A DNA stretch of 64,000 nt from Hormiphora californensis (lineage: Eukaryota > Ctenophora > Tentaculata > Cydippida > Pleurobrachiidae): NCBI GenBank assembly GCA_020137815.1, contig CM035358.1, forward strand, positions 6,928,842 through 6,992,841. Direction: 5' to 3'. Each line of letters begins with the position of its first letter. The first letter of the stretch is position 1. A model generated the notes under the pieces. It was not told where the DNA came from. It did not search any database and worked only from the letters and a program-made list of their open reading frames with translations. A program made the translations under genes and the position numbers. Of this stretch, positions 1-22,014 are shown one piece after another.

Positions 1-67
1 ACACATTATATTACACACATTTTTGGCATAAATGATAATTAATACGGCAACAATACAATAATCACAA

Positions 68-661
68 TCAAGCAGTCCTCTTAGCAACGCGGCGAGGAAT
101 GACTCTGCCCTGCTCCACCAGTTCCTTCAGTTTTGCCTCGTTGTCTGGCTCCTCTAATATAGCACAGCAGGTGGACTCCATGTTGTTCAGTGTTGCAGAG
201 GGAAGGAAGACAGCTTCAAATCTCTGAGGGTCCACTTTCTGTAGTTCAGCGATAAACCGGATTCTCCGAAACTGAGTCTTGCTCACTGATGCCTCCTCCA
301 TTGCCGCGGTGAGGTTAACTCCTTTCTGGTAGAGGTTGTTTATCTTGTTGTACTGCTCCACCAACTCCTCGGATTTTTTAGTTCTTCTCCTTTTTCTGGA
401 AGGCTCCTCTGCGATAGCGGTGTTGGACTCCTCTGGGACAGAAGGGGTAGGCTCTGGGACAGAAGGTATAGGCTCCTCTGCATCTGGGATGGCGGTGGTA
501 GGCTCCTCTGCATCTGGGATGGCGGTGGTAGGCTCCTCTGCATCTGGGATGGCGGTGGTACTGGTAGGCTCCTCTGCATCTGGGATGGCGGTGGTAGGCG
601 GGGGGGGGGGGGGTTCCAACCTATTTTTTTGTATTTTTTTGTATGTTTTTGTACGGGCCAT
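68..661 (-). CDS. hypothetical protein with acidic-proline tandem repeats
   Basis: I do not recognise this gene. I start it at the ATG at 661 (197 codons) because the upstream in-frame sequence is low-complexity TTTTTGTA repeat. Visible parts, in order: a Lys-rich N-terminus, a Pro run from a G/C homopolymer, four copies of the 10-residue repeat TTAIPDAEEP, a basic nuclear-localisation-like cluster (SRKRRRTKK), and a charged helical C-terminal half that could contain a helix-turn-helix. The repeat is nucleotide-level (30 bp) and a degenerate piece of it recurs at about 7341-7400, which suggests that this ORF belongs to a mobile element rather than a host gene. Function unknown. Confidence 0.4.
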   Translation of the reverse strand: MARTKTYKKIQKNRLEPPPPPPTTAIPDAEEPTSTTAIPDAEEPTTAIPDAEEPTTAIPDAEEPIPSVPEPTPSVPEESNTAIAEEPSRKRRRTKKSEELVEQYNKINNLYQKGVNLTAAMEEASVSKTQFRRIRFIAELQKVDPQRFEAVFLPSATLNNMESTCCAILEEPDNEAKLKELVEQGRVIPRRVAKRTA

Positions 662-734
662 ACAAAAAAATATCCAAAATTCTTGTTTTTTTCCGTACAA
701 AAAAATACAAAAAAATACAAAAAATACAAAATAT

Positions 735-1167
735 TTAAAGGTTGACAAGATACCTAAAACTTTTCGTATATCGTCTTATTTTCAGCATTTTTTCAGAATT
801 TTTTGTCGGCTAGAAATATGTGCAAAATAGGGGGGATTCTGATAAACGAGAGGCGCAATTTGACACCGTAATATCTCCGGTTCCTGATGAGATACAGAAA
901 CCGTTTTGGTAGCGTTGGAAAGGTCTTATTGAGACCAATCCAACGCAACCAAGATCAAGTAGCTATCTTTTGAGGAACCGGAAACGTGAATTTCAATTTG
1001 CGAGACGCAGTGAGTGTGCCCAGTAAAACCAGTGCTGACAATATCGGTAGACCCCCTATTTCGAATTTTTTTCTAGCCGACAAAAATTCTGAAAAAATGC
1101 TGTAAATTAATGATAAATCAAAATAAGACGATATACGAAAAGTTTTAGGTATCTTGTCAACCTTTAA
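735..1167. mobile_element. 425-bp hairpin MITE with TTAA target duplication (piggyBac-type)
   Basis: The terminal inverted repeat starts AGGTTGACAAGATACC at 739 and is mirrored to 1163, with arms of about 80 bp on each side. TTAA flanks both ends (735-738 and 1164-1167), the target preference of piggyBac elements. The middle has a second small inverted repeat around GGTCTTATTGAGACC. No coding capacity. Confidence 0.65.
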
Positions 1168-1299
1168 GGGTATATGGGTGCCTGATAAACGTGTAAATAA
1201 TACATAGACGGGTTCCTTTTTTGCCCATGTACCACCTAGGAACGTTTTAGTTCCATTGTCACGCATTTTATTCCCTAAAAGTGTTACATTATACATGTA

Positions 1300-2626
1300 A
1301 CGGGTGATAACTAAAAGATGTCACAAAATTAAAACGGCTGTAGATCAGCCGGTATTGGGTATGGGAAAATAATATTGATAACATAGATAGCTCTAACGGT
1401 TAGCTTCATGATGATAATGGAAAATCTATCATACTACCACATCTCTTCCTGTAATGCCAGACAACCAACAGCTAGTTCGAGACCGGGTTGTCCGGTTTTA
1501 CCAACGTGTCTTACCAGGGAATAGACATGCTAAGAGGGACACTGTAAGGCACTTCGAAGCCGAGGGTGAGCACAGAAAGACTATCTATAGAATAATTAAT
1601 ACCTTTATCACCCGGGGTAGCACTGAGAGGAAGATAGGCTCCGGTAGGAAGGCCAGGATTATGACCCCTTATCAATGCCGCCGATTGAAGAGGTTAGTGG
1701 ACCACCGCACTGGGGTTTCACAGCGCCGTCTCGCCGTCAAATTTGGGTGCACCCAGCCGTACATCTCCAAGGCCATCAAGAAACTTGGAATTGCTTGTAG
1801 AAAGAGGTCTAAGGTACCTTTTTACCGGAGTGCAACAGCGATGAGCATCGCCCAGAGAGCCTGCAGGAGATTGCACGACAAGTGGAGACTGGTGGACTTT
1901 ATCATCGATGATGAGAAGTATTTCGGACTCAGCGGGTACCAGATGAGTGGCAATCGGTCCTTCTACACCTCAGACATCACTGCCACCCCTGATTCAGTCG
2001 CAACATTTGGTAAACAGAAGTTTGAACCCAAGGTTCTTCTGTGGATTGCCATTTCACGCAAGGGGATTTCCAAGCCTGTTCTGATATCTGGGCGGGGGAT
2101 GGCGATTGACAAGCACAAGTACGTGAACAGCTGCCTCAAGCCCGGTCTCCTCCCCTTCATCAGGAAGCACTACCCCAACGGTGGGTACGTCTTTTGGCCC
2201 GATAAGGCAAGTGCCCATTATGCAGATCACACACTCTCTTTTCTGAGGAGAAAGAAGATAGACTTTGTGCAGAAGGACGACAACCCTACAAGTGTGCCAC
2301 AGTGCAGACCCATCGAAGACTTCTTCGGACTGTTGGCGACACGAGTGTACCAGGGAAACTGGGTTGCTAGGGACGTGGAGGAGCTCAAGAGGCGGATAAG
2401 AAGATGCCTGAAAGACATCCCTCAACCAACCGTACAAGCGGCTATGGACACTGTTAAGAGGAAGCTACTGAGAGCCTACAGGAGAGGACTTCTTTCCGTT
2501 TGTCATTGATGTTTTTTGTTCAAAATTGTCTGAAAAATCGTTGTATCACTGGCGCGAAGGTCTATCTCGAAAGGGAAAAAATCTACAGCCGTTTTAATTT
2601 TGTGACATCTTTTAGTTATCACCCGT
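1300..2626 (+). mobile_element. complete Tc1/mariner-type element (DD37E)
   Basis: An inverted repeat of about 45 bp beginning ACGGGTGATAACTAAAAG at 1300 is matched at 2582-2626, and TA dinucleotides flank it at 1298-1299 and 2627-2628. The element is 1.33 kb and encloses one uninterrupted transposase ORF, so it is structurally complete and could be recent. Confidence 0.9.
1454..2509 (+). CDS. Tc1/mariner superfamily transposase, DD37E
   Basis: 351 residues, full length for the superfamily and uninterrupted. The N-terminal third (residues 1-120) carries paired helix-turn-helix-like DNA-binding segments with a GSGRKAR linker resembling the family's GRPR motif. The catalytic triad is visible: the first Asp in IDDEKYF, the second in WPDKASAH, and a Glu in RPIEDFFG, with exactly 37 residues between the last two. 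That places it with the DD37E lineage rather than classic Tc1 (DD34E) or mariner (DD34D). It would cut and paste its own element at TA sites. The start is the first ATG inside the terminal repeats, and the stop lies about 110 bp before the right repeat. Confidence 0.9.
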   Translation: MPDNQQLVRDRVVRFYQRVLPGNRHAKRDTVRHFEAEGEHRKTIYRIINTFITRGSTERKIGSGRKARIMTPYQCRRLKRLVDHRTGVSQRRLAVKFGCTQPYISKAIKKLGIACRKRSKVPFYRSATAMSIAQRACRRLHDKWRLVDFIIDDEKYFGLSGYQMSGNRSFYTSDITATPDSVATFGKQKFEPKVLLWIAISRKGISKPVLISGRGMAIDKHKYVNSCLKPGLLPFIRKHYPNGGYVFWPDKASAHYADHTLSFLRRKKIDFVQKDDNPTSVPQCRPIEDFFGLLATRVYQGNWVARDVEELKRRIRRCLKDIPQPTVQAAMDTVKRKLLRAYRRGLLSVCH

Positions 2627-2689
2627 TAATACATATATGAAAAAGTACATGTTCTTGAAATTTGGAAAAGCAAACATGATTGATTCAGA

Positions 2690-3541
2690 TAACGATTCGA
2701 GAAAATTTTCTCGGTTAGAAGTTATGATTCGAGAAACTTTCTCGGTAAGAAATTGTCATTAGAGATAACTTTCTCCCTAAGAAATTGCGATTCGAGAAAA
2801 CTTTCTCGCTAAAAAATTGCGATAAGAGAAAAATTTTCGCTAAGAAGTTGTGATTCGAAAAATTTTCTCTCCTAGAAATATCGATTCAAGAAAAATTTTT
2901 CTGTAAGAAATTGCGATTCGGGAAAATTTCTCTCGCTTAGAAATTGCGATTTGGAAAAATTTTCTCGCTTTGAAATGTCGATTCGAGAAAATTTTCTTGG
3001 TTCGAAATTACGATTCGAGAAAATTCTCTCGGTAAGAAATTGCGATTCGGAAAAATTTTCTCGCTTAGAAATGTCGATTCGAGAAAAATTTCTTGGTTCC
3101 AAATTACGATTCGAGAAAATTTTCTCGGTAAGAAATTGCGATTCGAAAAAATTTTCTCGCTTAGAAATGTCGATTCGAGAAAAATTTCTTGGTTCGAAAT
3201 TACGATTCGAGAAAATTTTCTCGGTAAGAAATTACGATTCGGGAAAATTTTCTCGCTTAGAAATGTCGATTCAAGAAAAATTTCTTGGTTCGAAATTACG
3301 ATTCGAGAAAATTTTCTCGGTAAGAAATTACGATTCGGGAAAATTTTCTCGCTTACAAATTTCGATTCGAGAAAAATTTCTTGGTTCCAAATTACGATTC
3401 GAGAAAATTTTCTCGGTAAGAAATTACGATTCGGGAAAATTTTCTAGTTTACAAATTTCGATTCGAGAAAAATTTCTTGGTTCGAAATTACGATTCGAGA
3501 AAGTTTTCTCGGTAAGAAATTGCGATTCGAGAAAGTTTTCT
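2690..3541. repeat. satellite array: 32-bp monomers in a 96-bp higher-order unit
   Basis: Tandem GATTCGAGAAAATTTTCTCG-type monomers of about 32 bp, arranged as trimers: one ending GTAAGAAATTGC, one ending CTTAGAAATGTC and one ending TTGGTTCCAAATTAC. The 96-bp period is a multiple of three, so long spurious ORFs run through it in two plus frames. Each monomer has a near-palindrome (GAGAAAATTTTCTC). The array is interrupted by the foldback element at 3542 and its broken end reappears at 7319. Confidence 0.85.
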
Positions 3542-4541
3542 GGCAGGTCGGTAGAACTTCGACAGAATTTAGGGCAGGTCTGAATTTAGGGCAGGTCTGA
3601 ATTTAGGGCAGGTCTGAATTTAGGGCAGGTCTGAATTTAGGGCAGGTCTGAATTTAGGGCAGGTCAATTTAGGGCAGGTCTGAGTACTAAGCATGTGAAT
3701 GCGATTCGGGGAAGCTTATTAGCGGTGTGAGACGATAAGAGATATGGAACATGATTCGGGGAAGCCAATCAGGAGTGTTAGACGATATGAGACACGATTC
3801 GGTGAAGGTTTCTATCGCTTTCCATCCCTAGACCCTATACCCCTCTCTGGAACATGATTCGGGGAAGCCAATCAGGAGTGTTAGACGATGGATATGAGAT
3901 ACGATTCGTGGAAGGTTTCTATCGCTTTCCATCCCTATATAAGCCATTGGTTAGATAGCAACATGGGACAGCCCTACCTTTGTAGACTGTACCCATGGGG
4001 TACTGGCGGTATACAAGCGTTAATATTATTATTATTATTATTATTATTATCCCCCTCTCTGTTCGCTATGTCTCTCTTTCTTTCTCTTTCTTTCTCTTTC
4101 CTTTTCTATGACGGGAGAAAGAGAGACATGGAGAAAGAGAGATACCCTTAACTTGCGCTGCCCCTCCCCCCTCTCTCTCTAGCTCTCCCCGATCTTATTC
4201 AGCCGATCGGCGCCAAGCTGCCGGCTGCCCCTTTCCTACTCGGAACAAGTATTTCTACTGTAAGATTTTCACGGTAGGAACATATCTCTCAAAAGCCCCA
4301 TTCTATGGAAGAAAATAATGATTTCACCGACTAAACTAATCTTTGAGTAAAGATAAACCCGAGCAAAAATAGGCAATAGCACTCGCTTGATCTTTGCGTT
4401 TTTTCCACAGACTTCATACGATTATTAAATCTTGTATTACTTTGTAATCAGCTCCAGAATCTTGATCCTGTCGAGCGCTTTACCAGAAATCCCTTTACAA
4501 GCAAAGACTTCATACATATATTTAAAAAAAAGATAATATTG

Positions 4542-6683
4542 GGGGGTGGCGGCCAACATCGGCCTGAATATAAATAGTGTAGACACTTAACAATGATAAA
4601 AACTGTAATAAATTAAACATAAAATGAGTCTATTACCCCACTTGATATAGCTGCTCGCCCCTGTTGCCCTCGCCCCTCAATCTACCCCGATGCCCCCTGA
4701 TGGAAACAGTTATTGATCGCACCATGGCGAAAGATAGTCTGAGTCGAAGATAACGGATGCATTGGTCGTAGGTGTATCCCGTTTTCTTAGCTTTCTTATC
4801 GGCTAGCTGTTTCAGTGTCTTTTTGAATTCTCGACCGAGACCCCCCGTCGTGGACATTACCAGAGGTGTAAATGAAGATTTTTCTACTTCAATGACCCGA
4901 TGAAGGTAGCCAGTCTTTTTCTCCCTCTCATGTTTTTCATACACTTTACAGATTGCCTGGTTAGAGTTAGATGCCACCCTAGGATTAAATACCCTCACAT
5001 CAAAATAGGTGTTATCCATGCTAGACCAGAAATCACGTGTACTGATATCTAGGCGAGCTCCATCCGCCGTAATAGTTCCCTCTGGGAGACTCATTCCTCG
5101 TACATTTAGCAGATGGGGTTCAACTTTCGTGTCGTGACACACATTACTGAACTCACTTGCGATAAAGTCTCTCACGTTGTTGTGGCGAAAGCATACAAAA
5201 CCGCCGATCTTACATGAAATTGAGTGATCGATACTATTTTCCTCTCCACACACGCAGTTGGTAGGCAGTGCTTCTCCTGTCAGCGGCAAGTTGTAACGTG
5301 CAGACAGAGCATCATGCCACTCTTGTCTGTTCAATGTAAAGTTCAGTGCTTGGAGGGGAAGACAAGTAAGCCAAGAAGATGCACCTTTCTCAGACAGGAG
5401 ATCAAGGTTCCTTCTTTCGGCGCTAGTCATTTTGCTTCGAATCTCCTCAATTTTCTGATGATGAATGTCATTTTTGGTACGGCGAATAATTGATGATTTC
5501 TCAGTTTGTTGGTTTTTGTCAACCTGAAATGTTTCGTGTTGGCCAAGAACCGCTGCAGACAAGTCTTCTGTGATGAACTTAGAAAAGCTGTACTCCGAAT
5601 CCGCTGATAGTTCTGGGTTATCAATTCCCAATCCTCCAAATCTAACAGGGAGGGATGCAACTGATCTCAAGGTGTCGCTGATAACATGTTGGCCAGTTAG
5701 TACAGGAAGAAGTTTTTGGTGGATGGTTTTCTCGATGACTCCAAGTTTTTGGGATATTCCTGGAGTTGTTCTCATGAGGTAGCTCCACCTTTTCGAGATC
5801 CCGATGGTGTATGCACTATAGGCTATCTGTGGTTCGTTTACTGCAATTTCACAGAGTTGACTGATTTCCTCGTTCCATTTTGCAACCTCGTTCTGAACAA
5901 ATTCCCTCTGGCTCTCCTCTGTTCCGATGTATGATCCTAGGTAGCGTTGGCCGTCTGTAGTGATGTTGACGTCCGTGAACATTTCCCTTGCAGTTTCTTC
6001 GTATTGGGGTTTCACAATTAGCCACGATTTTCCGGGGTTAGGGAGGTATCCGTAGCCCGGTCCGTCACTCTTTATTTTTTCCCACCATGATTTTACTGAC
6101 GAAAGTTTGCCTCCACCCAGGCCATCATCGGCATAGAATATTTGAGTGAGAGAGGAGTCCTTTAGGGAGCGAATGAGGGGCATGAGGCAACAAGCGTACA
6201 TTGGCATAGCAGCAGTGTCTCCCTGGGTTGTACCCTCGGCTGATTTCATAGTCTCATGGGTCATGCCATCGCATAGGAAGAGATCAGCTGTTAGTCCGTA
6301 CGTATTTTTCAAATATAATTCGAATTCAGGGCAAGTATAGTTAATATTATTCAAAGCTGACACACGATTTAACGAATTGAATGCATTACTAGCATCTACA
6401 AGCAAAATACATTCACAATTTTCACTCTCAAATAAATCTCTTGCTGCGTGAACAGCAGCCTCCACACCGCTTTCGAGTCCTGCACACAGTTGAATTGGTG
6501 CTGTGCATTCAATAATGTCCGGTTTGAGGGCTCGAGTGATAACTTTGCCCACCAATCGTCTGAGTATTTCACCAATCCCGATCGGTCTAATACCAGTTGG
6601 CTTCTTGCTCAGTGGAACTAGCCGGGAGGCCACATAGGATGTAATATGTTTCGGGTCGATTGGTTCTGTAGCTATCTTAACAG
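4542..6683 (-). mobile_element. 5'-truncated LINE (RT plus restriction-like endonuclease)
   Basis: The 15-bp sequence AAAAAGATAATATTG occurs immediately on both sides (4527-4541 and 6684-6698), a convincing target-site duplication for target-primed reverse transcription. The element lies on the minus strand with its 3' end at 4542 and no poly(A). Only the 3' two thirds of its ORF remain. It landed next to a tRNA-like sequence at 6705-6766. Confidence 0.75.
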
Positions 6684-6753
6684 AAAAAGATAATATTGAA
6701 ATATTTTGGTCGGCAGGGTGGTGTAGTGGCCAGTACACTCGCCTCCCATGCAT
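4633..6753 (-). CDS. reverse transcriptase with C-terminal REL endonuclease, N-terminally truncated
   Basis: A 706-codon open frame. Its first ~20 codons are host flank and the target duplication, so the genuine element-derived protein begins near residue 24. RT core: LLVDASNAFNSLNR (motif A), TTQGDTAAMPMYA (motif B) and FYADDGLGG (motif C, catalytic YADD). Toward the C-terminus is a C-x-C...H...C zinc-knuckle-like segment (NCVCGEENSIDHSISC), then ADGARLDIS / FDVRVFNP and a downstream E/K segment that look like a PD-(D/E)XK restriction-like endonuclease. This order (RT, CCHC, REL) is that of the R2/NeSL/Hero group of non-LTR elements, and no APE endonuclease is seen. The DNA-binding N-terminus is missing, so it is unlikely to be autonomous. 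Confidence 0.75.
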   Translation of the reverse strand: MHGRRVYWPLHHPADQNISILSFSVKIATEPIDPKHITSYVASRLVPLSKKPTGIRPIGIGEILRRLVGKVITRALKPDIIECTAPIQLCAGLESGVEAAVHAARDLFESENCECILLVDASNAFNSLNRVSALNNINYTCPEFELYLKNTYGLTADLFLCDGMTHETMKSAEGTTQGDTAAMPMYACCLMPLIRSLKDSSLTQIFYADDGLGGGKLSSVKSWWEKIKSDGPGYGYLPNPGKSWLIVKPQYEETAREMFTDVNITTDGQRYLGSYIGTEESQREFVQNEVAKWNEEISQLCEIAVNEPQIAYSAYTIGISKRWSYLMRTTPGISQKLGVIEKTIHQKLLPVLTGQHVISDTLRSVASLPVRFGGLGIDNPELSADSEYSFSKFITEDLSAAVLGQHETFQVDKNQQTEKSSIIRRTKNDIHHQKIEEIRSKMTSAERRNLDLLSEKGASSWLTCLPLQALNFTLNRQEWHDALSARYNLPLTGEALPTNCVCGEENSIDHSISCKIGGFVCFRHNNVRDFIASEFSNVCHDTKVEPHLLNVRGMSLPEGTITADGARLDISTRDFWSSMDNTYFDVRVFNPRVASNSNQAICKVYEKHEREKKTGYLHRVIEVEKSSFTPLVMSTTGGLGREFKKTLKQLADKKAKKTGYTYDQCIRYLRLRLSFAMVRSITVSIRGHRGRLRGEGNRGEQLYQVG

Positions 6754-6766
6754 TAGGTCCAGGGTT
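6705..6766 (+). other. tRNA-like sequence fragment (possible SINE head)
   Basis: A box-A-like TGGTGTAGTGGCC and a downstream box-B-like GGTCCAGGGTT at plausible spacing resemble a tRNA-derived RNA polymerase III promoter. The sequence is cut at its 3' side by the foldback arm, so neither the acceptor nor the T arm can be completed. Reported as a fragment only. Confidence 0.35.
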
Positions 6767-7531
6767 TTCCAGGTCGGTAGAACTTCGACTGAATTTAGGG
6801 CATGTCTGAATTTAGGGCAGTTCTGAATTTAGGGTAGGTCTGAATTTAGAGCAGGTCTGAATTTAGGGCAGGTCAATTTAGGGCAGGTCTGAATACTAAG
6901 CATGTGAATGTGATTCGGGGTCCGGGGGAGCTTATTAGCGGTGTGAGACGATACGAGATATATAGAACATGATTCGGGGAAGCCAATCAGGAGAGAGATG
7001 AGATACGATTCGGGGAAAGTTTCTATCGCTTTCCATCCCTATATACGCTATCACCACTCAGAAAGCTTTCAGTGTATGTGGCTCTAAGCTTCGGAACAAT
7101 GTACCCAAAAGCCTAAAAGAAGTATCATTCTAACACTCCTGATTGGCTTCCCCGAATCACGTTCCATATCTCGTATCGTCTCACTCCGCTAATAAGCTTA
7201 CCCGAATCACATTCACATGCTTAGTATTCAGACCTGCCCTAAATTCAGACCTGCCCTAAATTCAGACCTGCCCTAAATTAACCTGCCTTAAATTCTGTCG
7301 AAGTTCTACCGACCTGCCAGTTTTCTCGGTAAGAAATTGCTCCTCTGCATCTGGGATGGCGGGGGAAAGCTCCTCTGGGATGTAGGGCTCCTCTCCTGAG
7401 CTAGTAGCGGGATGACACAGGACTTCCCAGGGTAATCCAAGTTCCTCGGTAAAGGTAGTGGGCTGTAAAAGTGAGGCAGGAGGGAAGGGTATTTAGGTCT
7501 AGGATTGACTTCAATTGTTCCTGTTATAAAC

Positions 7532-7640
7532 CAGGAACCGACCGAAACAGATAAACAACCAATCATAACTCGTTATTTAGGTCACGTGACTGGTTATCAG
7601 CCAATCAGGGACCAGTATTTCCTGATTCGGTCGGTTCCTG
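7532..7640. mobile_element. 109-bp hAT-type MITE, copy 1
   Basis: Termini CAGGAACCGACCGAA / TTCGGTCGGTTCCTG, with a core containing TCACGTGACTGGTTATCAG. An 8-bp target duplication TTATAAAC lies at 7524-7531 and 7641-7648. The 8-bp duplication and CAGG ends fit the hAT superfamily. Three more copies occur at 44183, 46930 and 49277. Confidence 0.85.
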
Positions 7641-7779
7641 TTATAAACCAATCGATTAGTTATAAAGATGACGTGTCTCTTTCTCTCTCACACGTGATCA
7701 GTGATCAGATCACGACAATACGTGGTAGACGAATATTAGCAATGAGTAGGGATACATGTTACTTCCCTAGGTATAAATA

Positions 7780-8006
7780 AATCCAGAGGCATCGCTCGTT
7801 CTTTGACTTCAATTGATCGTTATAAACCAATCGAGTACTTATAAATCCGCTCTAGGCTAATCTTTTAGACTTCATAACCAGAGGCAGAACCTTCCCGGGC
7901 TACAGTTGTTACAGTAATTTATTGGAATTGGTTGTCAGTGGTAAACCCATTTAAAACATATCTTTGTTTCAGTATAGTTTAGTAGTATTGAAATCATGCG
8001 GTGAAA
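7780..8006 (+). promoter_or_regulatory. probable promoter and 5' UTR of the sushi-module gene
   Basis: A TATAAA-like ACTTATAAATC at about 7837 lies 170 bp before the signal-peptide ATG (GAAAATG at 8007). The intervening sequence contains no ATG-initiated ORF of note. The transcription start is not determinable from sequence. Confidence 0.3.
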
Positions 8007-21732
<13,726 letters not shown>

Positions 21733-22014
21733 GTAAGTCAGTGTCTAGATCTGTCATGGGTGGGGATTCTTTTTTTAATTCTCACACACACTTTTTTTCT
21801 CACATTATTTTTCTGACATCCCTCTTTCTTTTTTTTAACTTTTACTACCTCACATTCGATCATGTATTTTTCCGTTTTTTGCTGAGGAGGACGAAACATA
21901 CAGAAACAATTCACTAATATCTACTCAATACCCTATCTCCCAGGACCCCGTCTTCAAAGATCAATATTCAAATCCATACCATCCATCACTAGCAACTACA
22001 CACATAATAAAATG

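Larger units (their letters stand above)
3542..7318. mobile_element. composite foldback element inserted in the satellite
   Basis: The left end GGCAGGTCGGTAGAACTTCG at 3542 is inverted at 7318. The flanks carry the same 8 bp, AGTTTTCT (3534-3541 and 7319-7326), and joining them restores the satellite monomer, so this is a clean insertion. The termini are subrepeats of about 16 bp (GAATTTAGGGCAGGTCT) followed by GATTCGGGGAAGC-type repeats. A second forward arm begins at about 6770 and pairs with the reverse arm at about 7130-7318, so either a second copy landed inside or the left arm was duplicated. Between the arms lie a CT/ATT simple repeat (4020-4190), unassigned sequence and the LINE fragment at 4542-6683. 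Confidence 0.75.

Noticed and set aside
2951-3583. 210- and 135-codon plus-strand ORFs with 32-residue periodicity
   Set aside because: Both are frames through the 96-bp satellite; the period is divisible by three and the sequence has no coding character.
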